DNA of 64,000 bases from Fredericiella sp963839515 (GTDB lineage: Bacteria > Chloroflexota > Anaerolineae > Caldilineales > Caldilineaceae): positions 558,001 through 622,000 of the forward strand of contig CAWIVN010000023.1 of assembly GCA_963839515.1 (NCBI GenBank). The letters are read 5' to 3'. A program made the translations under genes and the position numbers. Below the pieces are notes generated by a model. The model was not told the DNA's origin and searched no databases. It saw only the letters and a list, made by a program, of their open reading frames with translations. The first letter of the stretch is position 1, and every line of letters begins with the position of its first letter. This document shows positions 42,863 to 53,956 of the stretch, piece by piece.

Positions 42863-44503
42863 CTACGGTTCTAAGCTCTGCACGGGCTTCTTGTGATAGA
42901 CGACCGCGTCGGTCGAGAGCGCCATGATGGCCCCGCTGACAGCAGACTGCAGCACCGTGACGAGCACGTCGGCGGCATCCACCACGCCGACAGCGTGTGC
43001 GTCCACTACCGTTTGCTGTTCCCAACCATATGTCGCCTGCACCCCGCCGTCGGCCACGCGCTGAATGACCACGGCGGGCGGCTCCACTCCGGCGTTTTCC
43101 AGCAACTGGCGCATGGGGGCGGAAAGCGCGGCAGCCAAGACGCGCATCCCCAACCGCACGTCGTCGTCCAGTTCCTGCTCGGCGGCAGCCTGCTTTACGG
43201 CGGCCATGCAGTGAACATAGGCGGCCCCGGCCCCTGCTACCAGCCCGCTGCGCTGCACGGCAGACAGCACCTTGAAGGTGCGCTCGGCCTGAGTCTTGCG
43301 CAGCTCGGTGGCCAGCTTAGATATGTCGCCGACCTTGAGCACGCCCATGCCGCCGCTCAGTGCAGCCATGCGGCGTTCGAGGGCCGGGCGACCTTCGTCG
43401 TCCAGTGGCATGCGATCGAGCCGGCTGCGCAGATCGGCGATTTCACCCTGCACCTCGGCGCGGCGGGCGGGCTCGGCCACGACGGCCAGCTTTTCGCTAT
43501 TAAATTCGGCGCGCATGGCGCTGCCCAAATCGGCAGGCGTCGCCTTTTCGACCGTTCTGCCCGAAGGCATGCCAAACACAGTCGCGCCCGACAGCAACGC
43601 CAGGTCATTCACTGCCCATGTACGTTCTTCGCCCAGCAGCGTTATGGTCGTCGCCAACACGGCGACCTTGCGCTTATCGGCCGGCTGGGCGTGGTTGGCC
43701 ACCAGCAGCTGCAGCGCCGCACCGCCGACGTCGGGCGCCACGATCAAGAGGCTGGAACGCTCGGCCTGCAAGGTGGCATTAAGCAGGCTCACCGCCTGCT
43801 CGGCAGTGTTGAGGTTGTAGTCCATCAAGGCGATGGCGGGCGCAACCAAGGCGGCACGCTTGTGCTCGCTCTCGGTGTAAAAATGAGCCGAGGAGATCTT
43901 GGCCTTATAGACAGCCCCGGCGACGTACTCGCGCTGCAGATAGGGGGCGACATAGGTCTCGATTTGCACGGGTGCATCGGGGCCCAGCAGGTAGCTCATC
44001 TCGCCGAGCATAGCCGAGAGGTCGTCGTCGCGCGTGACCGTGCGCGCCGCCGCCGCCAACTGCGACTCGTCGCCGCACGGGCGGGCCTGGGCGGTCAAGG
44101 CCGCAACAGCGGTGTCCATGCCCAGGCGAATACCGCGCACAAGCTGCATGGCATTAGCCCCCGCGGTAACCTGGCGCAGACCACCTTCGAGGATCGCGCG
44201 GATCAGCACGGCCGCCATCGCCCCGCCGTCGCCGGCGCGCTGCGAGACACGCCAGACCACGTTGCGCACCATCATGGCGCCCACGTCAAGGCGAGGATCG
44301 CCGAGGCTGATAATGCGGCGCGCCACTGTAGCGGCGTCGTCGAGGAGGTCGAGACGGCTGCGGGTGTTACCTTCCACGACAACAGGTGTACCGGCTGGGC
44401 CAAGCGTCGGGGCCAGGACATCTGCCATGCGCGAAATGCCCATTCGTAAGTGCTGTCGCGCATCAGCATGTGTGGCGACGTGAGGAGTATGATATTTAGA
44501 CAT
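42863..44503 (-). CDS. Divergent GroEL-like (Cpn60) chaperonin with altered ATPase residues
   Basis: 546 residues, the normal GroEL length, alignable end to end: ARQHLRMGISRMADVLAPTLGP, then RAGDGGAMAAVLIRAILEGG, ATTITLLGEER, LSGGMGVLKVG and GLVAGAGAAYVH. Key ATPase features are changed: the GDGTTT nucleotide motif reads GDGGAM, the conserved Lys after LGP is Ala, and the position of E. coli Asp398, needed for hydrolysis, appears to be Arg (QAERTFKVL). It also lacks the GGM-rich tail. No groES gene and no CIRCE operator were seen. It is probably a non-ATPase or specialised paralogue; a housekeeping groEL should exist elsewhere. The epimerase follows 25 bases downstream. Confidence 0.85.
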   Translation of the reverse strand: MSKYHTPHVATHADARQHLRMGISRMADVLAPTLGPAGTPVVVEGNTRSRLDLLDDAATVARRIISLGDPRLDVGAMMVRNVVWRVSQRAGDGGAMAAVLIRAILEGGLRQVTAGANAMQLVRGIRLGMDTAVAALTAQARPCGDESQLAAAARTVTRDDDLSAMLGEMSYLLGPDAPVQIETYVAPYLQREYVAGAVYKAKISSAHFYTESEHKRAALVAPAIALMDYNLNTAEQAVSLLNATLQAERSSLLIVAPDVGGAALQLLVANHAQPADKRKVAVLATTITLLGEERTWAVNDLALLSGATVFGMPSGRTVEKATPADLGSAMRAEFNSEKLAVVAEPARRAEVQGEIADLRSRLDRMPLDDEGRPALERRMAALSGGMGVLKVGDISKLATELRKTQAERTFKVLSAVQRSGLVAGAGAAYVHCMAAVKQAAAEQELDDDVRLGMRVLAAALSAPMRQLLENAGVEPPAVVIQRVADGGVQATYGWEQQTVVDAHAVGVVDAADVLVTVLQSAVSGAIMALSTDAVVYHKKPVQSLEP

Positions 44504-44718
44504 GGCAGCGATTTTGCGCAGGTTCCTATCAGATTAATGGACGGATCGACAGAATAGAATTTGGTTCGCCTGACTGGGGTGGGCGTTGCCGGGAACGTAT
44601 ATTACCGCACGCGCCGCTTTTTTGCCAGATCGGGAAATCACCTGCGCCTGTGCTACAATCGATGGCAAGTCCCAGTTAACGGCCCAAGTGCCATTTTGGT
44701 TAGAAAAGGATTCGATTC

Positions 44719-45552
44719 GTGCCCATTTTGCTATCCCTTTCCTCTAATGAGGGGCGTCTTTGGGGCGCGGGCCCCGAGGGCCTGTTTGCTATCGATGGCG
44801 CTGATTTGCAGCCCACTCCACAACCGCACCAGTTTCCCGCCTGCTGCCTGGCCACCGAGGGACGGCTGCTGGTAGGCGGCGCGCCGCTGGGCGTGGCCTT
44901 TACGCTGGATGACGGCGCCAACTGGCAGGCCAGCTGGATGGATTATGTGGATAACCGCGTGGTGGCGCTGGCCGCCGACCCACGTGTGCAGGAGACGGGC
45001 GTGCTGCTGGCCGGCAGCGAGGGCGGCGGCGTGCTGCGCTCCTTTGACCGCGGCCGCACCTGGAAGGCTGCCAACTACGGGCTGCACAACTACCAGGTGC
45101 TGGCGCTGGCCTGGGCGCCCCCTGCACCGCAGGGCGCCTGGCCGGCTTGGGAAGTCGCCTTTGCCGGTACGGAGGACGGGCTCTACCGCTCGCCCAACGG
45201 CGGCCGTGCCTGGAAGCGCAGTGAAGGTGTGCACGGCGTGGTGCTAGGCATTGCGGCCGCACGCGACTTTCATAGCAATGGTGTCGTGTTGGTAGGGACG
45301 GAAGAGGACGGCCTGTGGCGCTCGACCGACGGCGGCCACTGCTTCACGCCCGTAACAGGGGCACCGCAACAGGTGAACACGCTGGCGGCCACTGCCACCG
45401 GCTGGCTGTTAAGCGACGGCGAATCCCTTTGGCGCTCGGCCGATGGCCTGCAATGGGAGCGCGTGCCGGGCAGCGAGCCGAGCCTGGTGATGCTGGCCAC
45501 GGAACAGGGTGTGCTGGCCGCATCGCAGGACGGTGTGACGCTGGTGGCATAA
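44719..45552 (+). CDS. BNR/sialidase-type beta-propeller repeat protein
   Basis: 277 residues of short beta-propeller repeats with Asp-box signatures (Ser/Thr-x-Asp-x-Gly-x-x-Trp): TLDDGANWQASW, SFDRGRTWKAAN, SPNGGRAWKRS and STDGGHCFTPV. Each repeat starts with a strand such as GVLLAGSEGGGVLR. This fold is shared by sialidases, photosystem assembly factors and VPS10-like proteins; catalytic residues of sialidases are not apparent. No signal peptide, so probably cytoplasmic. Its stop overlaps the start of the next gene (TAATG), so the two are coupled. GroEL-like gene is divergent across 215 bases. Function unknown. Confidence 0.8.
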   Translation: MPILLSLSSNEGRLWGAGPEGLFAIDGADLQPTPQPHQFPACCLATEGRLLVGGAPLGVAFTLDDGANWQASWMDYVDNRVVALAADPRVQETGVLLAGSEGGGVLRSFDRGRTWKAANYGLHNYQVLALAWAPPAPQGAWPAWEVAFAGTEDGLYRSPNGGRAWKRSEGVHGVVLGIAAARDFHSNGVVLVGTEEDGLWRSTDGGHCFTPVTGAPQQVNTLAATATGWLLSDGESLWRSADGLQWERVPGSEPSLVMLATEQGVLAASQDGVTLVA

Positions 45553-48500
45553 TGGCTCTTGTACTCCATACGCCGCGATTCACACTTGAGGAGGCCGCCG
45601 CCATTGTGCGCGACTGCTTTGGGATGCACGGCGAGCTGACCGCACTGCCCTCCGAGCGGGACCAGAATTTCCGCGTGCGTGACGCACAGGGCAGGCAAGC
45701 CGTGCTCAAGATCGCCAACGCCTTGGAGGATCATGCCCTGCTGGATGCGCAAAACCAGGCCTTACACTATCTGGCCGAGCGCGCCGGCGCACCGCTGTGC
45801 TCGCAGCCACTGCCGGCGTTGGACGGAAGCACAATCGTGGCCGTCACGGGGCCAGATGGCCGCCGGCACTGGGTGCGGCTGCTAACGTACATCGACGGCA
45901 AGCCGCTCGCCGTGGTAAAGCCGCACGACGACGACTTGCTGGATGACCTGGGCCAGTTTATGGGCAGACTGGATGCGTCCCTGACCGGCTTTGTGCACCC
46001 AGCGCTGCGGCGTGCCTTTCACTGGGACGTGGCGCGAGCGTCTGTTGTTATTAAGCAGTACAAGAATGAAATCGTGCATCCGCAGCGACGTGCACTCGTC
46101 GAACGGCTGCTGAGCCGTTTTGAGACGGAAACGCTGCCCACCCTGCGCAGCCTGCGCCATGCGATCATTCACGGCGACGCCAACGACTACAACGTGCTGG
46201 TGCGCGACCAACGTGTGGCAGGCATTCTTGATTTTGGCGACATGGTCTACAGCGTCGTGGCAGCGGACGTGGCAATCGCCGCAGCCTATGCGCTGCTCGA
46301 CAAACCCGACCCGTTGGCTACCATTGCTGCGATCGTGCACGGCTATCATCACGCCTACGCATTGCGGGAAGACGAACTGGCTGCGATCTTTGACCTTGTC
46401 TGCATGCGTCTGTGCATGAGCGTCTGCCATGCTGCACATCAGCAGCGGCATGAGCCGAATAACAAATACCTCTCGATCAGCGAACGCCCGGCCTGGGAAG
46501 CGCTTGGGCGTCTGGCGGCGATTCACCCGCGGCTGGCGCATTACACGCTGCGCACAGCGTGCGACTTGCCACCTGTTCCGCAGGCTGAAAAGATCACTGC
46601 GTGGCTGCGCAGCACCACGTTTGCGCCCGTAATAGACACCAACCTGAAAAGTGGTCCCCTCGAGGTACTGGACCTTTCCGTTGCGAGTCCACTGCTGCAG
46701 AGCCGCAACCTCCAGGAAGGGACCCCCACGCCACTTAGTCTACACGGAACCTTTTGGCGCGCAGGCTGTGCTACCAGCGCCGGTTGCTATCGGCCGCTAT
46801 GACGAGGCACGTGCGATCTACATGAGCCCGAATTTCGCCGTTGCGGGCAGCCCAATCGGCGAACGGCGCACGATCCACCTGGGCATCGATCTGTTTGCCC
46901 CGCCGCAGACGCCGGTCTATGCACCACTGGCAGGTGTAGTGTACGCCCTGGCCAATAACACAGACCGCCTCGACTATGGACCGGTCATCGTGCTGCGGCA
47001 CCTTTCCGGCGATGGCACACCGTTCTACACGCTGTACGGTCACTTGACGGTCGAATCGCTGAGCGCTGTACAGGTCGGCCAGCGCATCCAGGCGGGTGAA
47101 CAGGTGGGTGCTATCGGTGCTCCCCCCACAAATGGGGACTGGCCGCCTCACTTGCATCTGCAACTTGTCACCGACCTGCTCGAGCTAGACACGGACTTTC
47201 CCGGCGTCGCGGCTCCCAGCCGGCGCGCCGTCTACTTAGGCCTCTCTCCCGATCCGAATGTGCTGCTGGGAATACCTGCGTCTGCGTTCCCCGCAGTGCC
47301 TCCCAGCAAGGCTGAGACGTTGGCGGAGAGACGCAAGCGCATTGGTTACAACTTGAGCATCTCGTATCGACAACCGCTCAAAATCGTCCGCGGTCTGGGC
47401 GTCTATCTCTATGACGACGAGGGGCAGCCTTACCTGGACTGTGTCAACAATGTGGCGCATGTCGGGCACTGCCATCCACACGTGGTGGCTGCCGGCCAAC
47501 GGCAGATGGGCGTACTCAACACCAATACGCGCTATCTGCATGACAGCATCATCGAGTATGCAAAGCGGCTGACCGCGACCCTGCCCGAGCCGCTCAGCGT
47601 CTGCTTCTTTGTCAACTCGGGCAGCGAGGCCAACGATCTGGCGCTGCGCCTGGCTCGGGCTGCTACCGGGCAGCTTGACATGATCACGCTGGATGTGGCC
47701 TATCATGGTCACACGCAGGCGCTGATCGAGGTCAGCCCGTACAAGCACGATGGTCCCGGCGGCAAAGGTGCGCCGCCTTTCGTGCAGACCGTCGTCATGC
47801 CCGACCCATACCGCGGGGCGTACCGCGGCTATGATGCAGTCAGCGGGCGCGCCTACGCCGGGCACGTGCAGGCTGCCGTGAAGGCCATTCAAGCGCAAGG
47901 GCGCGGGGTGGCAGGTTTCATCTGCGAATCTTTGATGGGGTGTGGCGGCCAGATCGTCTTTCCTGATGGATTTATGGCCCCGGCCTTTGCACATGTGCGG
48001 GCTGTAGGGGGCATCTGCATCGCCGACGAGGTACAGACGGGCCTGGGCCGCGTAGGCAGCCATTTCTGGGGCTTCCAAACGCAAGGAGTCGTGCCCGACA
48101 TCGTTACGGTCGGCAAGCCGGCCGGCAATGGCCATCCGCTGGCGGCCGTCATCACTACGCCCGAAATTGCACAAAAATTTGCTAATGGGATGGAATATTT
48201 CAATACTTTTGGCGGAAACCCAGTGTCATGCGAGATCGGGTTGGCCGTGCTGGACGTAATCGAGCAGGAAGGGTTGCAGGCAAACGCGCTGGCGGTGGGC
48301 AATTATTTGATGGACCGGTTGCGCAGCTTGATGGCCGATCATGCCTTAATCGGGGACGTGCGCGGCTTGGGTTTGTATATCGGCGTCGAACTCGTGTTGG
48401 ACCGCAGCAGCCGGTTACCAGCGGGGGAGCATGCAAGCTACATCGCCAACCGCATGCGCGACCTCGCAGTGCTCATCAGCACGGATGGCCCCGACCATAA

Positions 48501-48606
48501 CGTTCTGAAAATCAAGCCGCCGATTATCTTTAGCCGCGCCGATGCCGACCACCTGGTAGACAGCCTGGCAGTCGTGTTCGAAGATGATGCGGTGCAAGTA
48601 TCGTAG
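45552..48606 (+). CDS. Kinase-M23 peptidase-class III aminotransferase tripartite protein, one frameshift
   Basis: About 1017 residues after correcting one indel near 46710-46740 (a run of five Cs). Residues 1-330: APH-like kinase with IIHGDANDYNVLV and AGILDFGDMVYS, resembling hydroxylysine kinase. Residues about 430-570: M23 (LytM) peptidase-like fold with HLGIDLFAPPQTPVYAP, YGHLTVESL and PPHLHLQL. Residues about 590-1010: class III PLP aminotransferase (VNNVAHVGHCHPHVV, NSGSEANDLALRLAR, CIADEVQTGLGRVG, PLP lysine in VTVGKPAGNGHPLA), resembling phosphohydroxylysine phospho-lyase. The kinase and lyase could act in sequence on an amino alcohol. This three-part arrangement occurs in other bacteria. 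Probably cytoplasmic despite the M23 part. Confidence 0.87.
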
Positions 48607-48649
48607 TACAATATAGTTCTCAATTCGCGCAGCGAAACAGGTCTAGCCG

Positions 48650-49621
48650 ATGCCATCCATCCCGCTTACCCACGTCTGGCTCGAAGCGCCGCTGTTTGAC
48701 GAGACGGCGGCTATGCTGCCGCCGGATGTTGTCACGCTGCTGCCGGCCGCCACAGCCCCCATTTACGCCAATGCCACACCGGCCCAGGCAATCATCGCCT
48801 CATCCTTGCTGCGATATAGCGGCGAAGTGATGGACGCTTGTCCTCATCTCAAGTTGATCGCCCGCACAGGGATCGGCGTGGACAATGTGGACCTGGCAGC
48901 CGCAACGGCGCGCGGCATCGTCGTCACCAATACGCCTGACGGACCCACCGAATCAACTGCCGAGCATACGGTCGCCATGCTGCTGGCGCTGGCCAAGCGC
49001 CTCAAGCAAGGCAACGACAACCTGGCCGAAGGCCGCTGGGGGCCGCGCAGTGGGCTGCTGATGGGCGACGAAGTACAAGGCAAGACCTTGGGGCTGGTAG
49101 GGCTGGGCCGCATCGGTCGCCGGGTGGCGCAGATCTGCCACCTGGGGCTCAATATGCGCGTGCTCGGCTACGACCCATTCGTAGCGACAGAGCAGGCGGC
49201 TGCCCTTGGTATCGAGGCGGCCTCGCTCGCCCGCGTGATCGAAGAGGCGGACTTTCTTAGTCTGCATGCGCCCGCCACAGATGAAACACACAAGCTGATG
49301 GATCGCACGCGCATTGCGTGTATGAAGCGCGGCTCGTACTTGTTAAACATGGCGCGTGGCACACTTGTGGACGAAGAGGCGCTACTCGAAGCGCTCGACA
49401 GCGGCCACTTAAGGGGGGCGGGGCTGGATGTATTTGATCCCGAGCCGCTGGCTGCCGATTCACGCCTGCGCAACCATGCATGCGTCATTGCCACCCCGCA
49501 TATGGCTTCGATAACATTCGCGGGCAGGCGACGTATGGAAACGATGGCGGTCGAGCGCCTATTAAGTTTCTTCCATGACGAGCGCCCGGCGGATGTCGTC
49601 AATCTTGGCGTATACGTATAG
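48650..49621 (+). CDS. D-isomer-specific 2-hydroxyacid dehydrogenase, phosphoglycerate dehydrogenase-like
   Basis: 323 residues. NAD-binding domain GKTLGLVGLGRIGRRVAQ with the usual acidic or Tyr position (YDPF) after beta 2. Catalytic triad: Arg in LLNMARGTLVDEEAL, Glu in GLDVFDPEPLA, His in VIATPHMASITF. The start MPSIPLTHVWLEAP lies 44 bases after the tripartite gene. It lacks the C-terminal ACT domain of many SerA proteins. The role may be serine synthesis or reduction of another 2-keto acid; with threonine synthase 33 bases downstream, an amino-acid context is likely. Confidence 0.92.
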   Translation: MPSIPLTHVWLEAPLFDETAAMLPPDVVTLLPAATAPIYANATPAQAIIASSLLRYSGEVMDACPHLKLIARTGIGVDNVDLAAATARGIVVTNTPDGPTESTAEHTVAMLLALAKRLKQGNDNLAEGRWGPRSGLLMGDEVQGKTLGLVGLGRIGRRVAQICHLGLNMRVLGYDPFVATEQAAALGIEAASLARVIEEADFLSLHAPATDETHKLMDRTRIACMKRGSYLLNMARGTLVDEEALLEALDSGHLRGAGLDVFDPEPLAADSRLRNHACVIATPHMASITFAGRRRMETMAVERLLSFFHDERPADVVNLGVYV

Positions 49622-49653
49622 GCTCTCGGCGCATCAATCTCAGCGAGAACAGC

Positions 49654-50832
<1,179 letters not shown>

Positions 50833-50848
50833 GAAAGAACAGAGCCAG

Positions 50849-52024
50849 GTGAATGCCATTGTCGCCCAATGTGGCGGCCCTACACCAGTCATCAACGCCA
50901 CCCTGGCGGCCGCGGTCGCCGAGTGGCAGACGAGGAGCAAGGGAGCAATCTATGGGAGCCGCTTCGGCTTTGAGGGACTGTTGGCTCCTGACTGGGTCGA
51001 TTTGACTGGGTTGGACGGCCAGGCGCTGGAACGACTTGCTCATCAGCCGGCAGCTGCCCTGGGCGGGAGCCGCTTCCGTCCCGGCGACGAGGATTTCGTG
51101 CGCATGGTCGCCAATCTGCAGTCCGCCGAGATCGGCGTGGTGTTCCTGATTGGCGGCAACGGCACGATGGCGGGTGCGCAGCGGCTGGCAGCAGAGGCGC
51201 AGAGCCGTGAACTTGCACTCCAGGTCATCGGCATCCCCAAGACGATCGACAACGACCTGGCCGGATGCGATGTCACGCCAGGCTATGGCAGCGCTGCTCG
51301 CTATGTTGCTTACACTACCCAGGAGATTGGGCTTGACCTGCGCGCCATGCGCGGCTTTGACCAGGTGGCCGTGGTTGAGGTGATGGGACGGCACGTCGGT
51401 TGGCTGGCGGCAGCTTCGGCGCTGGCACGACGACAGGAAGGCGACCCGCCACACTTGATCTTACTGCCAGAAACACCGGTAGAGATCGGCGAGGTGCTGG
51501 AGCGCATCACGGAAGTGTATGGCCGGCGACAGGTGTGCACGGTGATTGTCGCCGAAGGGGTGCGTGAACGCAGCGGCGCCTACTGGGCAGAACTGGTGGA
51601 TGGCGCGGCCTATGATGCATCGGGGCAACGCGTGTTTAGCATGTCGGCCGGCGCAAGTGCCTATCTCGTGCGGCAGGTGCAGCAGCGGCTGGGCCTGCGC
51701 TGCCGCCAAATCAAGCTCAACACAGCGCAGCGTGCGACCCGTCTGCTTGCCAGCCCGATCGACCGTGGATTGGCCCAAATGGTAGGCAAGGCAGCGGTGG
51801 ATGCATGGGCGCTGGGAGCGTCGGGCGCACTGCCGGTGCTCTTGCGCGATGACGCCGGCTGGCAGACAAGATTGGTGGACATACCGTCTGTTATTGGACG
51901 TGAGCGCACACTGCCGGCGGCATTTATTGACGCACAAAACTACGACGTAACGCACGAGTGCCGGCGATACATTGCCGCGCTGATCGGCGAGGCGCCGCCG
52001 GAGCCCTTGTTGTGGATCGAGTAG
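50849..52024 (+). CDS. 6-phosphofructokinase, probably pyrophosphate type
   Basis: About 391 residues from GTG 50849 (MNAIVAQCGGPTPVINATLA). Glycolytic PFK fold: substrate motif IPKTIDNDLAGCDVTPGYGS, the MGRHVGWLAAASA region and the phosphate loop LIGGNGTMAGAQ. ATP-type enzymes have GGDGS here; GGNGT resembles diphosphate-dependent or long-clade PFKs, so the donor may be pyrophosphate. The GTG is in frame just 16 bases after the thrC stop; an upstream extension would overlap thrC and lacks homology. RBS is weak (GAGAAAGAA). It phosphorylates fructose 6-phosphate in glycolysis, or runs in reverse if PPi-dependent. Confidence 0.87.
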   Translation: MNAIVAQCGGPTPVINATLAAAVAEWQTRSKGAIYGSRFGFEGLLAPDWVDLTGLDGQALERLAHQPAAALGGSRFRPGDEDFVRMVANLQSAEIGVVFLIGGNGTMAGAQRLAAEAQSRELALQVIGIPKTIDNDLAGCDVTPGYGSAARYVAYTTQEIGLDLRAMRGFDQVAVVEVMGRHVGWLAAASALARRQEGDPPHLILLPETPVEIGEVLERITEVYGRRQVCTVIVAEGVRERSGAYWAELVDGAAYDASGQRVFSMSAGASAYLVRQVQQRLGLRCRQIKLNTAQRATRLLASPIDRGLAQMVGKAAVDAWALGASGALPVLLRDDAGWQTRLVDIPSVIGRERTLPAAFIDAQNYDVTHECRRYIAALIGEAPPEPLLWIE

Positions 52025-52145
52025 GTAAACAGCAAAACGATCTGGCCTGGCTTTGGCCGATAGGAGCTGCAGTTTTGGCGCTGCTGCTCCTACGCCGCAA
52101 AGCCTAGATCACAGCACGATCTGCCATAAGCCGATCCCCCAGCGT

Positions 52146-53948
52146 CTACACATCGTCGGCAGCCGCAAAAATACTGCGAATGACGGACATGTCGAACTTC
52201 GGCTGCCGTTTGTCGTCAAGCAGGCCGTTTGTTTCCTGCTCGGTATCGGTTAACTGGGTATAGCAGAACCCGGCGATTCCAGGGCACTCAAGCACGGCAT
52301 CCACCAGGTCACGGATCTTGTCGACATATTCCTGCGCCGACGAAACCGTGCCGTAGCCAAACCATTTAGTGTCCGGCTGCGGCTTATACGAGATACCGCC
52401 AAACTCCGTCAGCATGACCGGGGCATCGGGCGCGATGAGCTTTTCGTCCAACAGCGGCGGGTAGTGCAGGGGACGGCCCGTTTGGACTAGATTGGCCAGG
52501 GCGGCGTCGGTGCCGTAGCGCTCGCGCAGGATCGTGCCTTCGCGTGAGTAGTCGTGAATGGTGATGATGTCTGTGCGAACATGTTCCCAGCCATCGTTAT
52601 CGACGACTGGACGCGTAAGGTCGAAGCTCTTGGTCAAGGCATACAGTGCGCGCAGATGCTCACGCTGGCGTTCGTCTTGCGCCAAGGTTGGCACACCCCA
52701 ACTCTCGTTTACCGGCACCCAGGTGACGATGCAAGGATGGCTAAAGTCCCGCTTGAGCACTTCCATCCATTCGCGCGTCAGCCGTTCCGCCGACTGCCAG
52801 GTGTAGGCATAGCTGTTCGCCATTTCGCCCCACACGGTCAATCCCAGCCGATCGCACCAATACAGGAAGCGCGGATCCTCCACCTTTTGGTGGATGCGTA
52901 CGCTATTAAAGCCCAGTTCCTTGATCAGCCCCACCTCGCGCATCAATGCCTCGGGGCTGGGTGCAACCAAGTGGGATTCAGGCCAATAGCCTTGTTCGAG
53001 CACAGAGCGCAAATAATAGGGGCGACCGTTAAGCAGGAAGCGACCGTTGCCCACGGTGGCGCTGCGCAGGCCCGTGTATGTGTGCACCGTATCGATTTCT
53101 TCACCGTCGTCCAGCAGGCATACTTCCGCCTCAATCAGGTTGGGATGCTCGGGGGACCACAAGATTTCTTCCAACTGCATGGCGAGGTCGTTGATCGGCA
53201 GGATAAACTCGCGTCCTAGTTCGCGCTGCCGCACCAGGCACGTGTCCTCAATGAGCAGTGAGCCATGCAGCCACAAGCGCACACACATGCGCAGCGGTTT
53301 GGCCGGCACGCGATTCAGCTGTGCGATCAGGCGCAGCCCCAAGCGGTGCATACGCGGCGTCCAGCGCACCTCGCTGATATGGACGGGCGAGACAAGTTCC
53401 AACCAAACCGGCTGCCAAATTCCCGTCGTGCGGTAGTACCAGATGATGTGTGGGTCGGGCAGCCAGTCCTGCTTACCACGCGGCTGGCTCATATCAAGCG
53501 GCTGGTCTTCGGCGCGCACGACCACAACCTGTTCTTCGCCTGCGATCAACTCGCAGGTAATATCGGCGGAGAAGGGCGTATGGCCGCCTTCATGGCGCGC
53601 GACCAGGCGACCGTTTACCCAAATAGTCGCCAGGTAATCGACGGCGCCAAAATTAAGCATGACACGATCTTTCCCCTTGCGCTGCACCGTAAACGTGCGT
53701 CGATACCAAACGACGGGGTGACTGCTCGGATCATGGATGCCGCTAGCCTTGGACTCAGGCGGGAACGGCACGCGAATTGTGCGTGTAAAGACGTCCGTGC
53801 GACTGGCCCAGCCTTCGTCGATCCCGCAATCGTCGTCGTCATGGGCAAAACCCCACTCGCCGCAAAGATCGATCCAGTTATCACGGAAGAACTGTGGGTT
53901 AGGCGGCAGTTCATCCGCCGTATAGTCCAACAAACTCTTGGATGGCAT
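52146..53948 (-). CDS. Glycoside hydrolase family 2 enzyme
   Basis: About 600 residues: N-terminal sugar-binding jelly roll (NWIDLCGEWGFAHDDDD; VWYRRTFTVQRKGKDRV), immunoglobulin-like domain, then a TIM barrel with LIKELGFNSVRIHQKVEDPR, acid/base Glu in IVTWVPVNESWG and nucleophile Glu in APVMLTEFGGISY. Activity could be beta-galactosidase, beta-glucuronidase or beta-mannosidase. No signal peptide, so it is cytoplasmic and acts on imported oligosaccharides. ATG 53948 with GAGGTG four bases upstream is preferred to GTG 53960. It is 8 bases downstream of the GH1 gene; the two form an operon. Confidence 0.93.
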   Translation of the reverse strand: MPSKSLLDYTADELPPNPQFFRDNWIDLCGEWGFAHDDDDCGIDEGWASRTDVFTRTIRVPFPPESKASGIHDPSSHPVVWYRRTFTVQRKGKDRVMLNFGAVDYLATIWVNGRLVARHEGGHTPFSADITCELIAGEEQVVVVRAEDQPLDMSQPRGKQDWLPDPHIIWYYRTTGIWQPVWLELVSPVHISEVRWTPRMHRLGLRLIAQLNRVPAKPLRMCVRLWLHGSLLIEDTCLVRQRELGREFILPINDLAMQLEEILWSPEHPNLIEAEVCLLDDGEEIDTVHTYTGLRSATVGNGRFLLNGRPYYLRSVLEQGYWPESHLVAPSPEALMREVGLIKELGFNSVRIHQKVEDPRFLYWCDRLGLTVWGEMANSYAYTWQSAERLTREWMEVLKRDFSHPCIVTWVPVNESWGVPTLAQDERQREHLRALYALTKSFDLTRPVVDNDGWEHVRTDIITIHDYSREGTILRERYGTDAALANLVQTGRPLHYPPLLDEKLIAPDAPVMLTEFGGISYKPQPDTKWFGYGTVSSAQEYVDKIRDLVDAVLECPGIAGFCYTQLTDTEQETNGLLDDKRQPKFDMSVIRSIFAAADDV

Positions 53949-53956
53949 AAAGCACC

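Noticed and set aside
42893..44449. A 518-codon plus-strand frame
   Set aside because: Antisense shadow of the chaperonin-like gene, rich in His/Gln/Arg with no ribosome site or motif.
44504..44718. CIRCE operator expected before a groEL gene
   Set aside because: No TTAGCACTC-N9-GAGTGCTAA pattern is present upstream of the chaperonin-like gene.
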